A stretch of DNA of 64,000 bases from Meloidogyne chitwoodi (GCA_015183035.1 JACZZP010000015.1:1984001-2048000); one strand, 5' to 3'. Positions 23,145-36,597 are shown, counted from the stretch's first letter. Numbers and translations are program-made. The notes: a model not told the origin generated them from the letters alone.

Positions 23145-25649
23145 TTTAATAATATCATTACTATATTAAAACTTAAATGAGAGAATTGTAAAACTTAATT
23201 ACCTATTATAGAGAATTGTAAAACTTAAGTATTATAGAGAATTGTAAAACTTAAGTATTATAGAAAATTGTAAAACTTAAATATTATAGAGAATTGTAAA
23301 ACTTGAGTATTATAGAGAATTGTAAAACTTAAATATTATAGAAAATTGTAAAATAATTATAATAATCCAAAATAGAAAGTTAAGCAACTTTTTAATTTTT
23401 GATCTCATAAGCTTTAAGTGAAAATAAATAATATTTTTAGCTTAGTATTATTGACATAAATATATTAAATAAAATATAAAAATGCTTAAAAGAATTAACA
23501 GCTTAACTTTTCATAAGCAAATGCATAAAAGCTTTAAATAAATAAAACTGTGGGAAGGCGCATTTTCTCATTAGCTTATTTTAACAATTTTAATTTTAAT
23601 AAAATTAATATTTAATTTTAGAATTTTCTTAAATTAAAATTTTAAAAATAATAAAAAATGTTAAAATGTCAACTTTCTAATTTTCAAATTTATTTTTAAA
23701 TTTTACACTTTGTCTATTAAATAATAAATAAAAATAAATGCAGCATTAACTGTTTTTTACACTGAAAAGGCATTTTCTTCTTTTTCATTTCTTGAATGAA
23801 CCAGGAAATTGGAAGAGGCAGAGCAGTAAAAAACAAGGCATTTATATATCTATTTTTCTCTTTTTTTTTGTTTCGTGCTATTGAGAATAAAGTAAAAAAT
23901 ACATTGGACATTTTTAAAGGAAATAAAGAAAAATAGGATAAATTTTATAATGGCACTTTTTTTAATTTTTTTTTAAATTTTTTTTGTGAAATTGGAGAAG
24001 TTAAAATGCTAAAAATAAATTAAAATCATACAAAAGAATTTTTAAAAAAATTAAAAATAATTAAAAAAATTTTAAAGAATATATTTTCTTAAGTTGAAGC
24101 AAAAATCAGTTAAATTAAATATTTTAAATATTTTTTTATATTTATCAAAAAATTATCTAATTTTATTTATAAAATGACATAATTATTTTATAATTTTTTT
24201 AATTAAAAATATGAATGAATAAATTATTTTTTTTATTAATAATAAAACCGGAAGAGTGTAAAAAAGCAAAAAAAAATATATTTAATTTTTAAAAATTGTT
24301 TTTTAACACTGAAAATAAATAAAATAATAAAATCATAATTAGTGCAATTAAGCGCCAAGAAAGGAAAAATAAAAAATGGAAGTAAAAAAAAAATTCTATT
24401 GAACTAAGAAAAATTAGAAAAACAAAAAAATAAAAGAAGATTTTAGTTTGGATATAAAATTTTGATAAAAATTAAAAAAAAATAAAAAATCAGTAAAAAC
24501 TTTGAAGAAATACGCAAATAAAATTAAAAAAAAAATTTTTTAACATTTTTTAAATTTTTCTTAGAATAAATTTTATTAAAAAATGGCAATAATAATAAAA
24601 TTAATGCCAAAATAAAAAAATTTTTTGCAGCATTTATATGCTTGCGTCCTTTGCTTCTTTTTCTCGTAAACAATAAAACCCAGAAAATGAGATTTTGAAC
24701 AAAAAAATAAATAAAAAAAATTTTTCTCTAAGAAAATACAAATAAAATATAAAAGAGAATGGCATTACCTATCTCACAGCGAATATTTCCTTTCTTTTTT
24801 TTTTATTTTATTTTTTGCCTTTTTTGCCCCTATAATCCCCAAATGCCGAATTTGCCGCCTCTCCGGTTTCTCTTTTTTTATTTTATTTTTTTTTCTTCTT
24901 CTCAATTTTCCGTTAGGAATTTATATTTGCTTTCTACTTATACTAATATTTATTATTGAATTTGTTTTTTTATATAATATTATTCTTCTTGAATGACTCC
25001 AAGTCTCATTTTTTGTTTCTCAAGGGAATATTTGTATGGGTAAAAAGGCAAAAATATAATAAAATAAAATAATCATAAAAAAGTCTAAAAATGGAAAATA
25101 ATTTTGGGTAAATCAAATTTAAATTTTTTTTTTTTAAATTAAATAAATTTTTGAAAGAAAAAAATATTGTCCAAAGATTAATATGTATGTAAAAATGCAA
25201 CTTAATATTCATAAAATAATTTTTTTGCTTATTTTACAACTTGAAACTTGTTTTACAATTTGTAATTTTAAAAATACAATTATCACTTAAACATAAAATA
25301 AATAAAACTTACCGTAAACAAACAACAAACATCTTCCGGAAAGTTTGATTTAAACAAGTTTAATTCTTATTTAGGTAATTTAAAAGTTAATACTTCAATT
25401 TAGTAATATAGAAACAATTCTAAAAACACTTGCACTTTTTTAATTTAATTTAATGGCTTTTTAAATGTTTTATTTTTGTACTTTAAAAATGCCTATTAAA
25501 TAGATTATAATGAGGAAAAGCAAATAAAAAATTTTAAATAATGAAAAATAACACAAAATATTGCTAAATTATTAATAAAAAAATAAAAAATATTTTTATT
25601 TATACAAATGTATTTAAATATATATAAAACAAAATACTTATAAATCAAT
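23145..25649. other. Intergenic region, 2.5 kb
   Basis: Begins with a local tandem array (about 23175-23350). The rest is long A/T runs with spurious Phe/Lys frames (for example 24759-24959). Near 25230-25400 are the words TTTACAATTTGTAA and CTTCCGGAAAG. I find no continuation of the Slit coding region here. Confidence 0.5.
23175..23350. repeat. Tandem array of GAGAATTGTAAAACTTAA
   Basis: About seven head-to-tail copies of a ~26-bp unit GAGAATTGTAAAACTTAA + (G/A)TATTATA with one or two changes per copy, just upstream of the small membrane-protein gene. Confidence 0.85.
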
Positions 25650-28600
25650 TCAATTATTACATTCTCCAATTGAAGTGTCATTTAAATTAATATATTTTGA
25701 TAAATCAAGTGATGGATATGGCAATAAATTAATTTCATTTTCTGAAAGTTGGTTGAGTCGAATGTCCCAAAAACAACCTAAATAAAAATATTAAAAAAAT
25801 TAAACAATTTTTTACCAATAATACTAGACGCATCAAAAATTCTAAAATGTACAAGTCCCCTACGCCCTAAATCTGCAGGAAGACCTTTTTTTAAAAATAT
25901 TAAATAAAAACTTTTTATTAAAATACCTCCAAAATATATTTGTACAAATTCATCAGGAAAATAATTTAAAGGTCCTGTATTTATTGCGAATTGTGTAGGA
26001 AAGTCATCAACAGTTAAATATAATTTTTGACCATTTATACCAATTACTAACCAATGGGATTTGGCATCATTAACTGTAAATGGAAAATTAAAAAATTAAA
26101 CTTATTACAATTGTAAGTTCAACATTACACTTTCCGGAAAAACATTTTGAAAAAATAAATAAATAAACTTTTCCGGAAAAAACATTTCAGAATAAATAAA
26201 TAAACTTTTCCGGAAACAAAAACATTTGAATAAATAAATAAACTTTTCCGGAAACAAAAACATTTCCGGAAAGTTGTATAAATATTTTTATACCAATATT
26301 CATAGAATATAATTGTGAATAAGGTTCATGTCCTTTTCCTAGTTGAATTGCTGAACGTAGACGACCACGAACCAGTTCAAGAATAATAAATGAGTCATCA
26401 TTTTTTCCAGCTAACCAAAACATTGTTCCATCACTAAAAAATAGTTTAATAATAATTTTTTTCTGAATTTTTAAAAAAGTTTGAAATTAATTTTTAAAAA
26501 TTTCCACCTCTGATTTGTTGCAAAATGAAAAGAAATTTCTATATTTCCAGTAAAATTGTAATTATTATTAATAGGCCAATGACCAAGAGAAATGAATGAA
26601 TTAGATGTTTTAATTGCTACAGCTCTTCTACGATTACATTTTGGAGGATCAGCATAATTAAAAGAACAAAAATTTCTTTTAGTTAACTACAAAATGGAAA
26701 AATTGGTTTATTTTTTATTTTTACCTTTTTCCCGTTAGAATTTGCCCTTTCTATTCTACTTAATAATGATAATTTTAAATAATCTTCTTCTTTAAAATAT
26801 GAACAATTATTTTCTCCACAAGCAATATTAATTTCACAATAATTACCAATCCAACCTTTTTGACATTCACAATGAAAACCATTTAACTTTAAATTATTTT
26901 TTTTATTTAAAATAATATCTTTAATTGAAAAATAAAAATATTCACTTTGTCCAAGCATTTACCCCCATTTAAGCAACGTTCTTTACCACCCTTTTCCACA
27001 CATTCATTAACTTGTCTTTCACATCTAAAAAATTAAAAAAATTATTTTATTTAAATTTTTTAATACCTTTCCCCAGTAAAACCACGTAAACAAAGACATT
27101 TAAATCTTCCTTCATATAATAATTTATTTTCTCCTAATTTAACTAAACATTTTCCCCCATTTCTACAAGGATTTGCAAAACATGCGTCAACTTGTTTTTC
27201 ACAAAGTTTCCCATGCCAACCGGGAGCGCAAATACATTTAAATTGATAAAAATCTATAAAAAAAATTAAATAGCTTGTTTTACAATTTATTATAAAACTG
27301 TAATACAATTTTCCGGAAAATTAAAACTTTCCGGAAAGAAAATAATAAATATTTAAAGTTATGAACTTTCCGGAAACATAAATATCTTCCGGAAAGTTTG
27401 TTTAATTTACCATTTTCTCCAATTTTTTCATCTAATAAACATTTTCCTCCATTTAAACATTTTTCTGGAGAACAAAAATTACATAAATCCTCATGAATGT
27501 TTTTATTAGTGGTATTTGAAGGGCAAGGCGCAAAAGGTTGAACACTTAATAAAAGTTGTTGTCTCCTTTCTGGAGGGGCAGAACAACGTGCAATTCCTAA
27601 AAATAAATTTTTTTTAATTTTAAAAATTAAATTTTTTAACCAGGCTCTAAAAATTTAGATTTAAACCATTTAATAACCCAATTCATTCCACAATCACACA
27701 ATAAAGGATTGTCTCCAAGAGATACATGACTAATTGTTTTTTCTGTTTCAACCAAAAATTTAGAAAATGCAAATTCAGGCAAATGAGAAATTAAATTTGA
27801 TTGTAGAGATAAAACCTGTGAAAATAAATATTAATTAAAAAAATTTATTTTAATTAACTCTTAATTGTTCAAGTCCATCAAATGCTCCTCTTGAAAGACA
27901 ACGAATATGGTTGTTTGAGAGCATTAACGAATTCAATGATTTTAGTGAGGAGAAAACATTGGAGGGTATTTTCTCAATTAAATTATGAGAGATATCTCTA
28001 AATAAAAAACACTTTGAAATATTTTTTAATTTTAAATTACAATTTTCTGAGCTGTTTAAGGCCAATAAAATTCTCATATTTAATAAATTCAATTTTATTA
28101 TTATCAAGTATTAATTCTTCAGTATTATAAGGTAAAGGCCATGGTATATTTATTAATGAAGCATTAGAACAATTTAAACTAACAAAATTAATTTTATTTG
28201 GATTTTCTTCTCTTCTATGTCTAAAAAGAAGTCTTCTCTTTCTATGTCTAAATTTATGATAAATTAATTTTTTTGATTGTTTTTGTTCTTCAATATAATT
28301 TGTAGTGATACATTTACAACCAACTGGACATAAAATACCCTCTTCAGAACAATATGAGTTTGTTTGTTTATCTATTGATAATTGTAAATTAAATTTTTAC
28401 AAATTGTACTTTAAATAAATAAAACTTTCCAGAAAACTTGAAAGCTTACAAATTTTAATTTAATATAAACAATTTTACAAAATACTTGAAAACTTGAAAG
28501 ATTACAAATTGTAATTTAATATAAACGACTACAAAAAACTTGAAAACTTTCCGGAAATATATATCAAGGAAAAAGTAAATGTTTTAGTAAAAAACTAAAG

Positions 28601-31600
28601 AGTACTAAAAAAGAGAGACATTCAGTATAATCCAAGAAACTTAAGCATTTATATTTAATACAAAGCTTACCTGTACAAATTATATATTTAAATTCTTCTA
28701 AAGGCATTCCTTTAAAATTTTCTGGTCCTGCACATTTTGGAGGCATTGACGAATTTTGCTATATAATTTTTTTAATATATTTATTTTTTTAAAAATATTT
28801 TATTTTTACCTGTATTTTTATTAATCCATTTTTTAATAATTTATTTAAATTACAATCACATAACCATTGTCCACTTTCATCAATTTCAATATTTAAAGAT
28901 AATTTATTTTTTCCATTTATTTGTTCTACTATTTTCTGTTGGGAAAGTTTAAATTAAAAATATTAAAAAAAAATATTTTTACATTATTAATTAAAATTGA
29001 ATGCATATTATGATTTCTATTAAATGTTACTCTTTTGAGAGTATCAGGCAAAAATTCAAGTGAAAGACAACTAAAAGCATTTCCATCCAAAAGTCTTAAA
29101 AAATAATAAAAAATATTTAGCTATAAAAATGCCCAATAAAATTAAATTACAATGTTTCAAGACTATTTTCCTTTTTATGCTCTGAATCATTAAAAATAAT
29201 ATTATCATTTCCATCATTCAAAGCTTTAACAACATTTAACCGAAATATTGAATTATTATTTAAATTTAATATTTTAAGATTATTAATTCCATTAAGAGAA
29301 TTGGGTGCCAGAAAAGAAAGATTATTTTCACTCAAATCACTTTAAAAAAATCAAAAATTAAATTAAAAAAAATATACATTAAAATTTACAGAAAATGAAG
29401 ATTTGAAAGGGTTCCAAAGGCAAAAGGTTCCAATTTTGTAATTTTATTATTTGAAAGAAGAAGAGACGTAGTAAATAGGGGAATAGATGAAGGAGGTGCT
29501 AGCAAACCAAGATTGCTTAAATAAATATTTTTTTAAATTTTTAAAATATTTAAAAATATCAATTTCTCACCTACAATTAACAATGGTCTCAGAGCATTTA
29601 CACAACTCTGGACATTCATTATCCAAAATGCATTTGCCCGCATCTAGGGTAACTAAAAATAAATAAATAAAATAAATAAAATTATAATTAAATAAATAAC
29701 CTAATCCTTCACTTCCCAAACATTTAAAATTATCAATAGGTGTAGTTACAATCCTACGTCTTTCCATTCTTTCTGGGGAATTACAACGTGCACCACTCGT
29801 TTCTATTGGGCGAGAGTGAAGAAGCTTTGCTAGCCATTGAAGATTACAGTCACAAATTAGTGGATTTTTTGCCAAATGTAAAATCTAAATAAATATATGA
29901 TTTAAAGAAAATTAAATAGATGTACTGCTTGAACTTGAGGTCATAAAGTTCAAGCAGTACAAGTAGATGAACATATAGATTTTGTCTTTTTTAAACTTGA
30001 TTAAAGTTAAAATATTAAAATTGGGTAAAACTGACCTGAAGAGAATTTTTTAGAGGAGAGAAAGTAGTTTCAGAGATTGATCTTAAATTATTGTCATAAA
30101 GAGATAAAAGGCGTAAATGTCCAAGTCCACTAAAAATTCCATTTCGAAGACATTTAAGTCTATTTCCATTAAGTAATAGTACTTGAAGTGAGTCAAGGCC
30201 TTGAAAAACTTGATGGTCTAAGTCTGTTAGATTGTTAGCAAAAAGCATTCTTAAAAAAATATTTTTATTAATAATTAATAATTTTAATAAAATTAATTTA
30301 CAAAGAATTAAGTTGTTTTAATCCTTTAAAAGCTTCAGGATGTACATCAATAATATTATTTTTACTAAGATCGAGACGTATTAATTTTGGCATGTGAGCA
30401 AAGATGTTAGCTTCCAATTTTGTAATTTTATTTTGTTCGAGTCTTCTAAATAAAAAATTTAATAGGAAAATAAATGCAAACTTAAAAATAAGTGTAAAAT
30501 TAAAAATAAGTTAAAACTTAAAATAAATATAAGTGCAAACTTAAAAAAGTGTAAGCTTAAAAAATAATTGTAAACTTAAAAAAATAAATATAAACCTAAG
30601 ATAATTATTTTTAGCAATAAAATTCCCCTTTAAAAATCACTAACAATTCAATTGTATTTTGTGGTAATCCAGAAGGTACAAAACGTAACTGCCTGTCATG
30701 ACAATCAACTACTATTTCATTTCCATTATTAATTAAATTATTGTCTGAAATATTTCCTCCAACTTGTGTACATGTACAAACTGAAGGGCATCCATCCATT
30801 TGACGACATGTTCGTTTTGAACCGGTAATTCCCCTTTTTTCTAGTCCAGAACATTTTAATTGTTTCAAACTAACTTTATCAAGTGTACGACTAAATAGAT
30901 AAGAAGGCCTGTAACATCGAATCTGAAATTTTATAAAATTATTATTTTTTTATATTTTTAAATATTTTTTTTAGGCTGTACTATAGTATACCGGACGCAA
31001 AATTTTGTATCAAAAGACATACCATTCGATTCGTCTCGACGAGCTGAGTCGAATGGTACTACTATCATGATGCGGAAATGCCTAAAAGTCGAGATACAAG
31101 CCCCTAAAATTCGAAAACGCAAAGGGGGGAGTAAGCACGAATCTGGGGAAGTATAGGTGGTTTTTTTGTAGCAGTTCAAGTTACACAAGTGAGGTGTAAT
31201 TCGAAAGAGCTCGGCGAGTTGAGTCGAACTAGCCCTGAACGAATTCGGACCAACGACTCTGAGCCGAGATACAGACCCCTGAAAATCGAAAAACCATAGG
31301 GGGAAGTAAGCTCTACAAAGTGATTACCGCGGCTGCAACTAAATTATTTTCATTGAATTAATTATTTTGTTGTAATTTGCGCCGTAGAATAACGCATGTA
31401 CCAAAAAGCCAACGAGAGATGGGCTCCCAAATCAAGAAGTCATAAAACACTCCCAATAGGTCCATGTTTGGCGTGCTTCAAGCAACTTCGATCCGTCATA
31501 ACTTTGTTAATAATCGTTCAATCAAACTGATTTTGGTTTCAATCGATAGGTCTCGAAGAGACCTATCGAATGAGCTATCATACTCCTATTTGAATTTTTA

Positions 31601-34600
31601 CCCTCAAAAAGAGCTTACTCCCCCCTTTGGGTTTTCGAATTTTAGGGGCTTGTATCTCGACTTTTAGGCATTTCCGCATCATGAGAGTAGTACCATTCGA
31701 CTCAGCTCGTCGAGACGAATCGAATGGTATGTCTTTTGATACAAAATTTTGCGTCCGGTTACTATAGTATATCCTTTTTTTATTTACTTGGCTTGCAACT
31801 TTAAGTCGTTTCACCCAACGCATTCGACAATCACAATTCCAAGGGTTATCACCAAGTTTTCTAAATTACAATTCTAATTTATTTTTCTTAATTGTAAAAA
31901 TTAAAGCTAACAATATACGAAGTTTTGGTAGAGAAGCAAGGTCAAGTTCAGAAAGAGAAGTAAGAGCTTGATAAAAATATCAGAATTATTAAATCAGAAT
32001 ATAATATTTTAATAACCATTTGAGCTAAGAGTAAGTTGTTCTAAAGAAGGCCATTGATTTAATGTAAGAGAATCTAAACAGTGTAATTGGTTTCTGTCCA
32101 AATTTAGAGTAATCAATTCTGTTGGTCCAATTATTTGTTCTGTAGAAATTGTCCAAAGCTCATTTTGTGAGAGATCTCTAAAAACAAAGTTATATATTTT
32201 AATTATAATTAAAATCAGAATTGATAATTGTAAACTAGAATTAATAAACTTGAAAATTACATTCAGAAATACAAATTGTAAACAATCAGAATTACTAATT
32301 AAAAAATAAAGTTGAATTTACAATTCAGAAATACAAATTGCAAAAAAAGATTTAAAATTGTTTAAAGAATTATTATATCTCATACAAAACTTATTTTACA
32401 ATTTGTAATTATCTTTGCTATTAATAATAAATTAATCCAAGTTTATTTTTTATTCAATTTATTGTTTATAAATTTTCTCACGAAATTGTTTATTGTTTAA
32501 AAACATTTATTATTTATAATTAAATTATTATTCTCACTGAATTATTAAATATTTTCCATAAATAAATAAATATTAATAATATTTTTTCTTTCATAATTTC
32601 AAATTTTTCTCAATTTTATTTTAATCCAAATAATAACTAATTTATTAAATCTACTTTTAACCTTTTATTTTATTTTCTCAATTTTATATTATTTTTATTT
32701 ATTTTTCACATTTTTATTTTTTTTTTCAACAATAACAATTCAATCTTATACTAACAAAGAATTGACGCTGCAAACAATTGGCCACAAATCAACGTTAAAC
32801 AAACTTTAGGGAGAGAAACACCTTACTCTTTCAATAGCTCTTTAATCGAAGAATTTTTAATCTGGCCGATTTATCGCATTTTCTTTACTTTTTCAGCAAT
32901 AATCGTCAAATAGATATAAAGACGACACTATTGAGTCTCTAAATTTTATCCAAAAATGAATCAACATATTTAAAAAATTCTTAAAATCAATGGATGAGAA
33001 TTAAATTTCCTAAAAAAAAGAAATTAAATTAGAATTTTAATTTAAAGGAAAAAAAGTTGTAATTAAAAAACTTCCATTTTTAGAAAAAATGACTATTTTT
33101 CGTATAAACTTTTTTGCTTATTAATTCAAAAATTTTGTTTTATTTTTATTTAATAGAGAATTCAATTCTCTATCAAATGATACCAAAAACATCAAAAAAG
33201 GTAAATCCTTTCTAGAGTTATAGGTGTTTAGACTCAACTGAGTCTATGTGCAACAGAAGACATTCTAAGCGATAAAATAAGGATTTTTAAAGGAAAGGGA
33301 AAAAAGAAAAAAGAAACGGCAGATTTGACCATTTGACAACATTTGGGAAAGCAATTATTATTCTTTTAATTTATAAAAATAAAAAGGACGGTGAAAATTT
33401 TTTTTAAGCGGTTGCCTATTTTCTTTTAATCCTTTATAAATAAAAGATGAAGAAGATGTAATTAAAAAGTTTATTTATTATTTTATGAAAGTGCTTAAAC
33501 TTTGTTAAACAAACAAAATAAAATATTATTTTAAGAAGAAAAGAATTTAATTAAATGTATTTAATTATTTTAAGTTTGCGAAAGAATATTAAGTTTAGTG
33601 TAAAATAGTAAACTTAGGTTTAAAAACAAAACTTGAAAACATACTATTTACAACGTAAACTTGAAAACTTAAGTATAAACTTAAACTTGAAAAGTTAAAT
33701 TTTACAAACTTAAACTTGAAAACTAACTTTATATAATCTTATAATTCTCTTCGGCATTTTTTATTTCTAATAAACAAACAATTATTAAGTTTTACCTTGA
33801 AAAATATTCACATAAACAAAATTACTCAGAAAAAAATTATTTTTTTCTCAGAAAAAATATTAATCTTTCCCCAATTGATTTATTTGCCCGATAACTTTTT
33901 CCCGTTGATTTTATTTCCATTAAATATATTTTGGTTGAGAACATCCGTCAAATATTACTTATAAAATATAATTGTAATTAATTGGCGTAACCAAAAGTGT
34001 ACTTTTTTACAATAATAAGAAAGGTAAAAATAAAGGAGACTAAAATATTTAATAAAAATATTTTCTGGCTAATTTGAAATTTTTTAATTAAATAAATTAA
34101 AAAATAATCCCTACATTTCCCTTATAAATTTAACTACTTTCTTTTCATTTTTAAAAATCTCATCAGTTTTTTCTTTTATTTATCCTCTAATTTTCCTTTA
34201 TTTTTTCCCATTCCTTTTCTTTTTCTTTTATCAAAGTAGGCAAATCGCTAGCGATTTACGCGTGCCCCATTGCCTTCCCCCTCCTCCAATTAGTCTTAAA
34301 GAAAAATCAAAAATGTGGAAGAAATTTGTAAAAAAGGAAAATAAAAAAGAAAATAAATAAAAATAAATTTTTTTAGTAAAACAAACAAAGCATTAGAGCA
34401 TAAAAATAAATATAAATCCGCGCAGTGATTTTTGAACTAAAAAAAAATAATAATAAAAAAATATGAGAATAAAAAAGGCAATTAAGTTTATAAAATTTAA
34501 AGAAGTAATTAAACAAGGTCGTTTTTATAAAATTTAAAAATAAAAATGATTTTTAAAATAAATTTTAATTATTTTTTTAGATTTTTCTATTTAATTAAAA

Positions 34601-35786
34601 ATGTATAATTTTCCCTATTTTTTTTAATTATTTTATTTTTTTTAATCTTTTTTATTTATTAAAACAAAAATAATTCTATATTTGTCATTGTATTATTTAA
34701 GAGGGCTTTTTATTATTAAAGTACCGCTAAGTGAGTGTATAATATATATAAAAAAATAAAATTTGCCAAAAAGATTTAGATTGGTGCTTAAAAAAGAATT
34801 ATTTCTTTTTTTGTATATTTTTCATTAAAAATTAAAAAAAAATTATTGGACAATCTAATATTAAAAAATAAATAAACTTACAATCTTCTCAGCAATTTAT
34901 TTGAATTTAATAATCCATTTGAAGGTAAAGATCGTATTCTGTTTTTGTCAAGTCTGAGGCGTTCTAATGCTTTTAAAGGCTCAAAAACACCACTTTCTAT
35001 TTCTTGAATTAAATTATCGCCTAATAACAGTATTCGAAGATCATTCAAACCAGCAAAATCATCTGCATTAAGCTTTGTAATACGATTGCCTTGTAAATCT
35101 CTTAAATAATATTTATTTTAAGTTTGTAATAAATTCAGATATATATTCTACAATTGTAATTCTGGTATATAAAAACAAATATTATGATAATTCTGATTTT
35201 TTAAAATAATTTTTCTCAAAATTCTAATTTGTAATTCTGATTTTTTGTTAGAATTTTAAAATTAAAACTTAAGTTTCAATTTAAGTTGCACTTAAATTAT
35301 CATAAAATTCTTAAAACAAGTTTATAATTCAAGTTGCAATTAAATTATCATAAAATTCTGGGTTTCAAGTTTATTTAATGAAAATTCTGATTTTATCTTA
35401 TTTAATAAGTTTAAGATTGTAATCTAGTGCAATTATTATTTAAAGTTTATAATATTCAAATATTACAATTTAGTCGTTTCATTGGGTATGTCTTTAGGAA
35501 CGCGATCTAAACGTATTCCTTTGCAAATAACTGTTGAATGAGCACAAAAACAATTTTTTGGGCATGTTGTTTTTTGTTTTTGTTGACTGAAAAAATAAAA
35601 AAAAAATATTTTTTTAATTAAAAACCTAAAAATTGAAGAATTAACTAATCCAACATTTTTAACTTTATCAGTATTTTTACTAATTAATAAAGGAATAATT
35701 AAAGCAGCTGACGCCAAACTTAACAAAAACATTAAAAAAAATAATAATTTTGTTGTAAAAGTAATATGCAGGCCTTTAAGAGGCAT
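25650..35786 (-). CDS. slt-1: Slit orthologue, C-terminally short
   Basis: Secreted axon-guidance ligand for Robo receptors. Transcript order: signal peptide at 35786 (LLFFLMFLLSLASA), LRRNT1 CPKNCFCAHSTVICKG (35467-35586), LRR block 1 (34882-35100, 32017-32177, 31912-31966), LRRCT1 NPWNCDC (31788-31860) continuing at 30922. LRRNT2 is CPSVCTC; block 2 runs about 30446-30035; LRRCT2 NPLICDC at 29876. LRRNT3 is CPELCKC; block 3 about 29516-28985; LRRCT3 WLCDC. LRRNT4 is at about 28379-28103 with an Arg/Lys-rich insertion; block 4 and LRRCT4 NPLLCDC at 27815-27640. Three EGF domains lie at about 27500-26850 (CICAPGWHGKLC, CLCLRGFTGERC, CECQKGWIGNYC), then one laminin-G domain (about 26690-25650). 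The frame stops at GECNN, so the usual last EGF and C-terminal cystine knot are missing. The exon 1/2 join is unresolved. Largest intron: 32178-34881. Confidence 0.85.
29922..29960. repeat. Perfect 15-bp-stem hairpin in a slit intron
   Basis: Arms GTACTGCTTGAACTT (29922-29936) and its exact complement (29946-29960) flank a 9-base loop GAGGTCATA. It lies in the short intron between the second LRR block and LRRCT2. Confidence 0.9.
30981..31767. mobile_element. Foldback MITE-like element in slit intron
   Basis: Long terminal inverted repeats of roughly 170-190 bp: the left end from CTATAGTATACCGGACGC, the right end its complement (GCGTCCGGTTACTATAG). They include CGAATGGTA, the GACGAGCTGAGTCGAATGG region and GGGGCTTGTATCTCGAC. 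The core is about 430 bp, markedly richer in G+C than its surroundings and non-coding. TA flanks both ends (30979-30980, 31768-31769), as for Tc1/mariner-type insertions. It makes up nearly all of the 865-bp intron 30923-31787; without it the intron would be about 78 bp, the local norm. Family assignment is inferred. Confidence 0.85.
33141..33235 (+). repeat. Dispersed repeat copy in large slit intron
   Basis: AATTCTCTATCAAATGATACC followed by CAAAAAC and, 40 bases on, CTAGAGTTATAGG matches the copies at 262-345 and 7200-7320 (the latter reversed). Confidence 0.55.
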
Positions 35787-36597
35787 CTGCTCTTTTTTAA
35801 AAAATTTTTTAGAAATAATGATTTTTGTTGATTTATTGAATTTTTATTATTATTATTTTTAAAAATTGGAAAAAATAATTCATAATTAAACATTTACCCA
35901 AAAAACTGAAAATTTTAAAATTAAAAAAAATAAATAATTTTAACATTGATAATAAAAAAAATTGTTTCGTAAAAATTAAAGTCTCCTCCTGATAAGCCCC
36001 GAAAAATAATATTTATATAATAAATAAAAAATATTTAATGGTCAAAAAAAATAAATAAAATAAATTGAGTGGGTTACAAATATTTAGGGACACTCAATTT
36101 TTCTTTTTTTTAAATCATCTTCACAAATATATTTAGTAAAAATAAAAATTCTTCTCTCATAAATGACCGCCTTTCAGCACACACTTCTTTGAACTAAGCC
36201 ACGCCTCTTCACACAAAACTTAACTAAAAAATTAAAATTTTAAATTATTATTTTTTTAATTTCTCAATTCTGTTCGTTTTCTAAAATTGTATTTTTTTAG
36301 AAAAATAATAATTTTCCCATTACAAATATTTTTTTTTAAAAAAAAGTTTTGTTGTCATGGTATTAATTTTTAAATGTTCTTTTTTTTACAATCTTAAAGA
36401 TTATTTAATAGTAATAATATTTGGAAGCCTTTTTTAAAAGAACTCATTTTTAAACTTTCTTGTTTCCCACTCATTTTTAATTTTATTTAAATTTTAAAAA
36501 TAAATAAATCTTTTTTGATTTTTAATTTTTCGGTGTTAAAAATTAATTTTTATTAAAATAATTACATATTTTTATTCAAAAAATATAAAATTAAAAA
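35787..36597. promoter_or_regulatory. Shared upstream region of slit and kinesin genes
   Basis: About 811 bp between two divergent ATGs. It contains a patch around 36150-36210 with AAATGACCGCC and AAGCCACGCCTCTTCACAC, the only part that is not A/T-dominated. No TATA or known operator is identifiable with confidence; the call as regulatory rests on position only. Confidence 0.4.

Noticed and set aside
31464..31823. Open frames inside the slit intron element
   Set aside because: They run through the inverted arms and the LRRCT exon; no transposase motif is seen.
35586..35646. Reading straight through the first slit intron
   Set aside because: The frame stays open, but the product (IFRFLIKKIFFFYFF) looks like a T-rich intron; the exact splice could not be settled.
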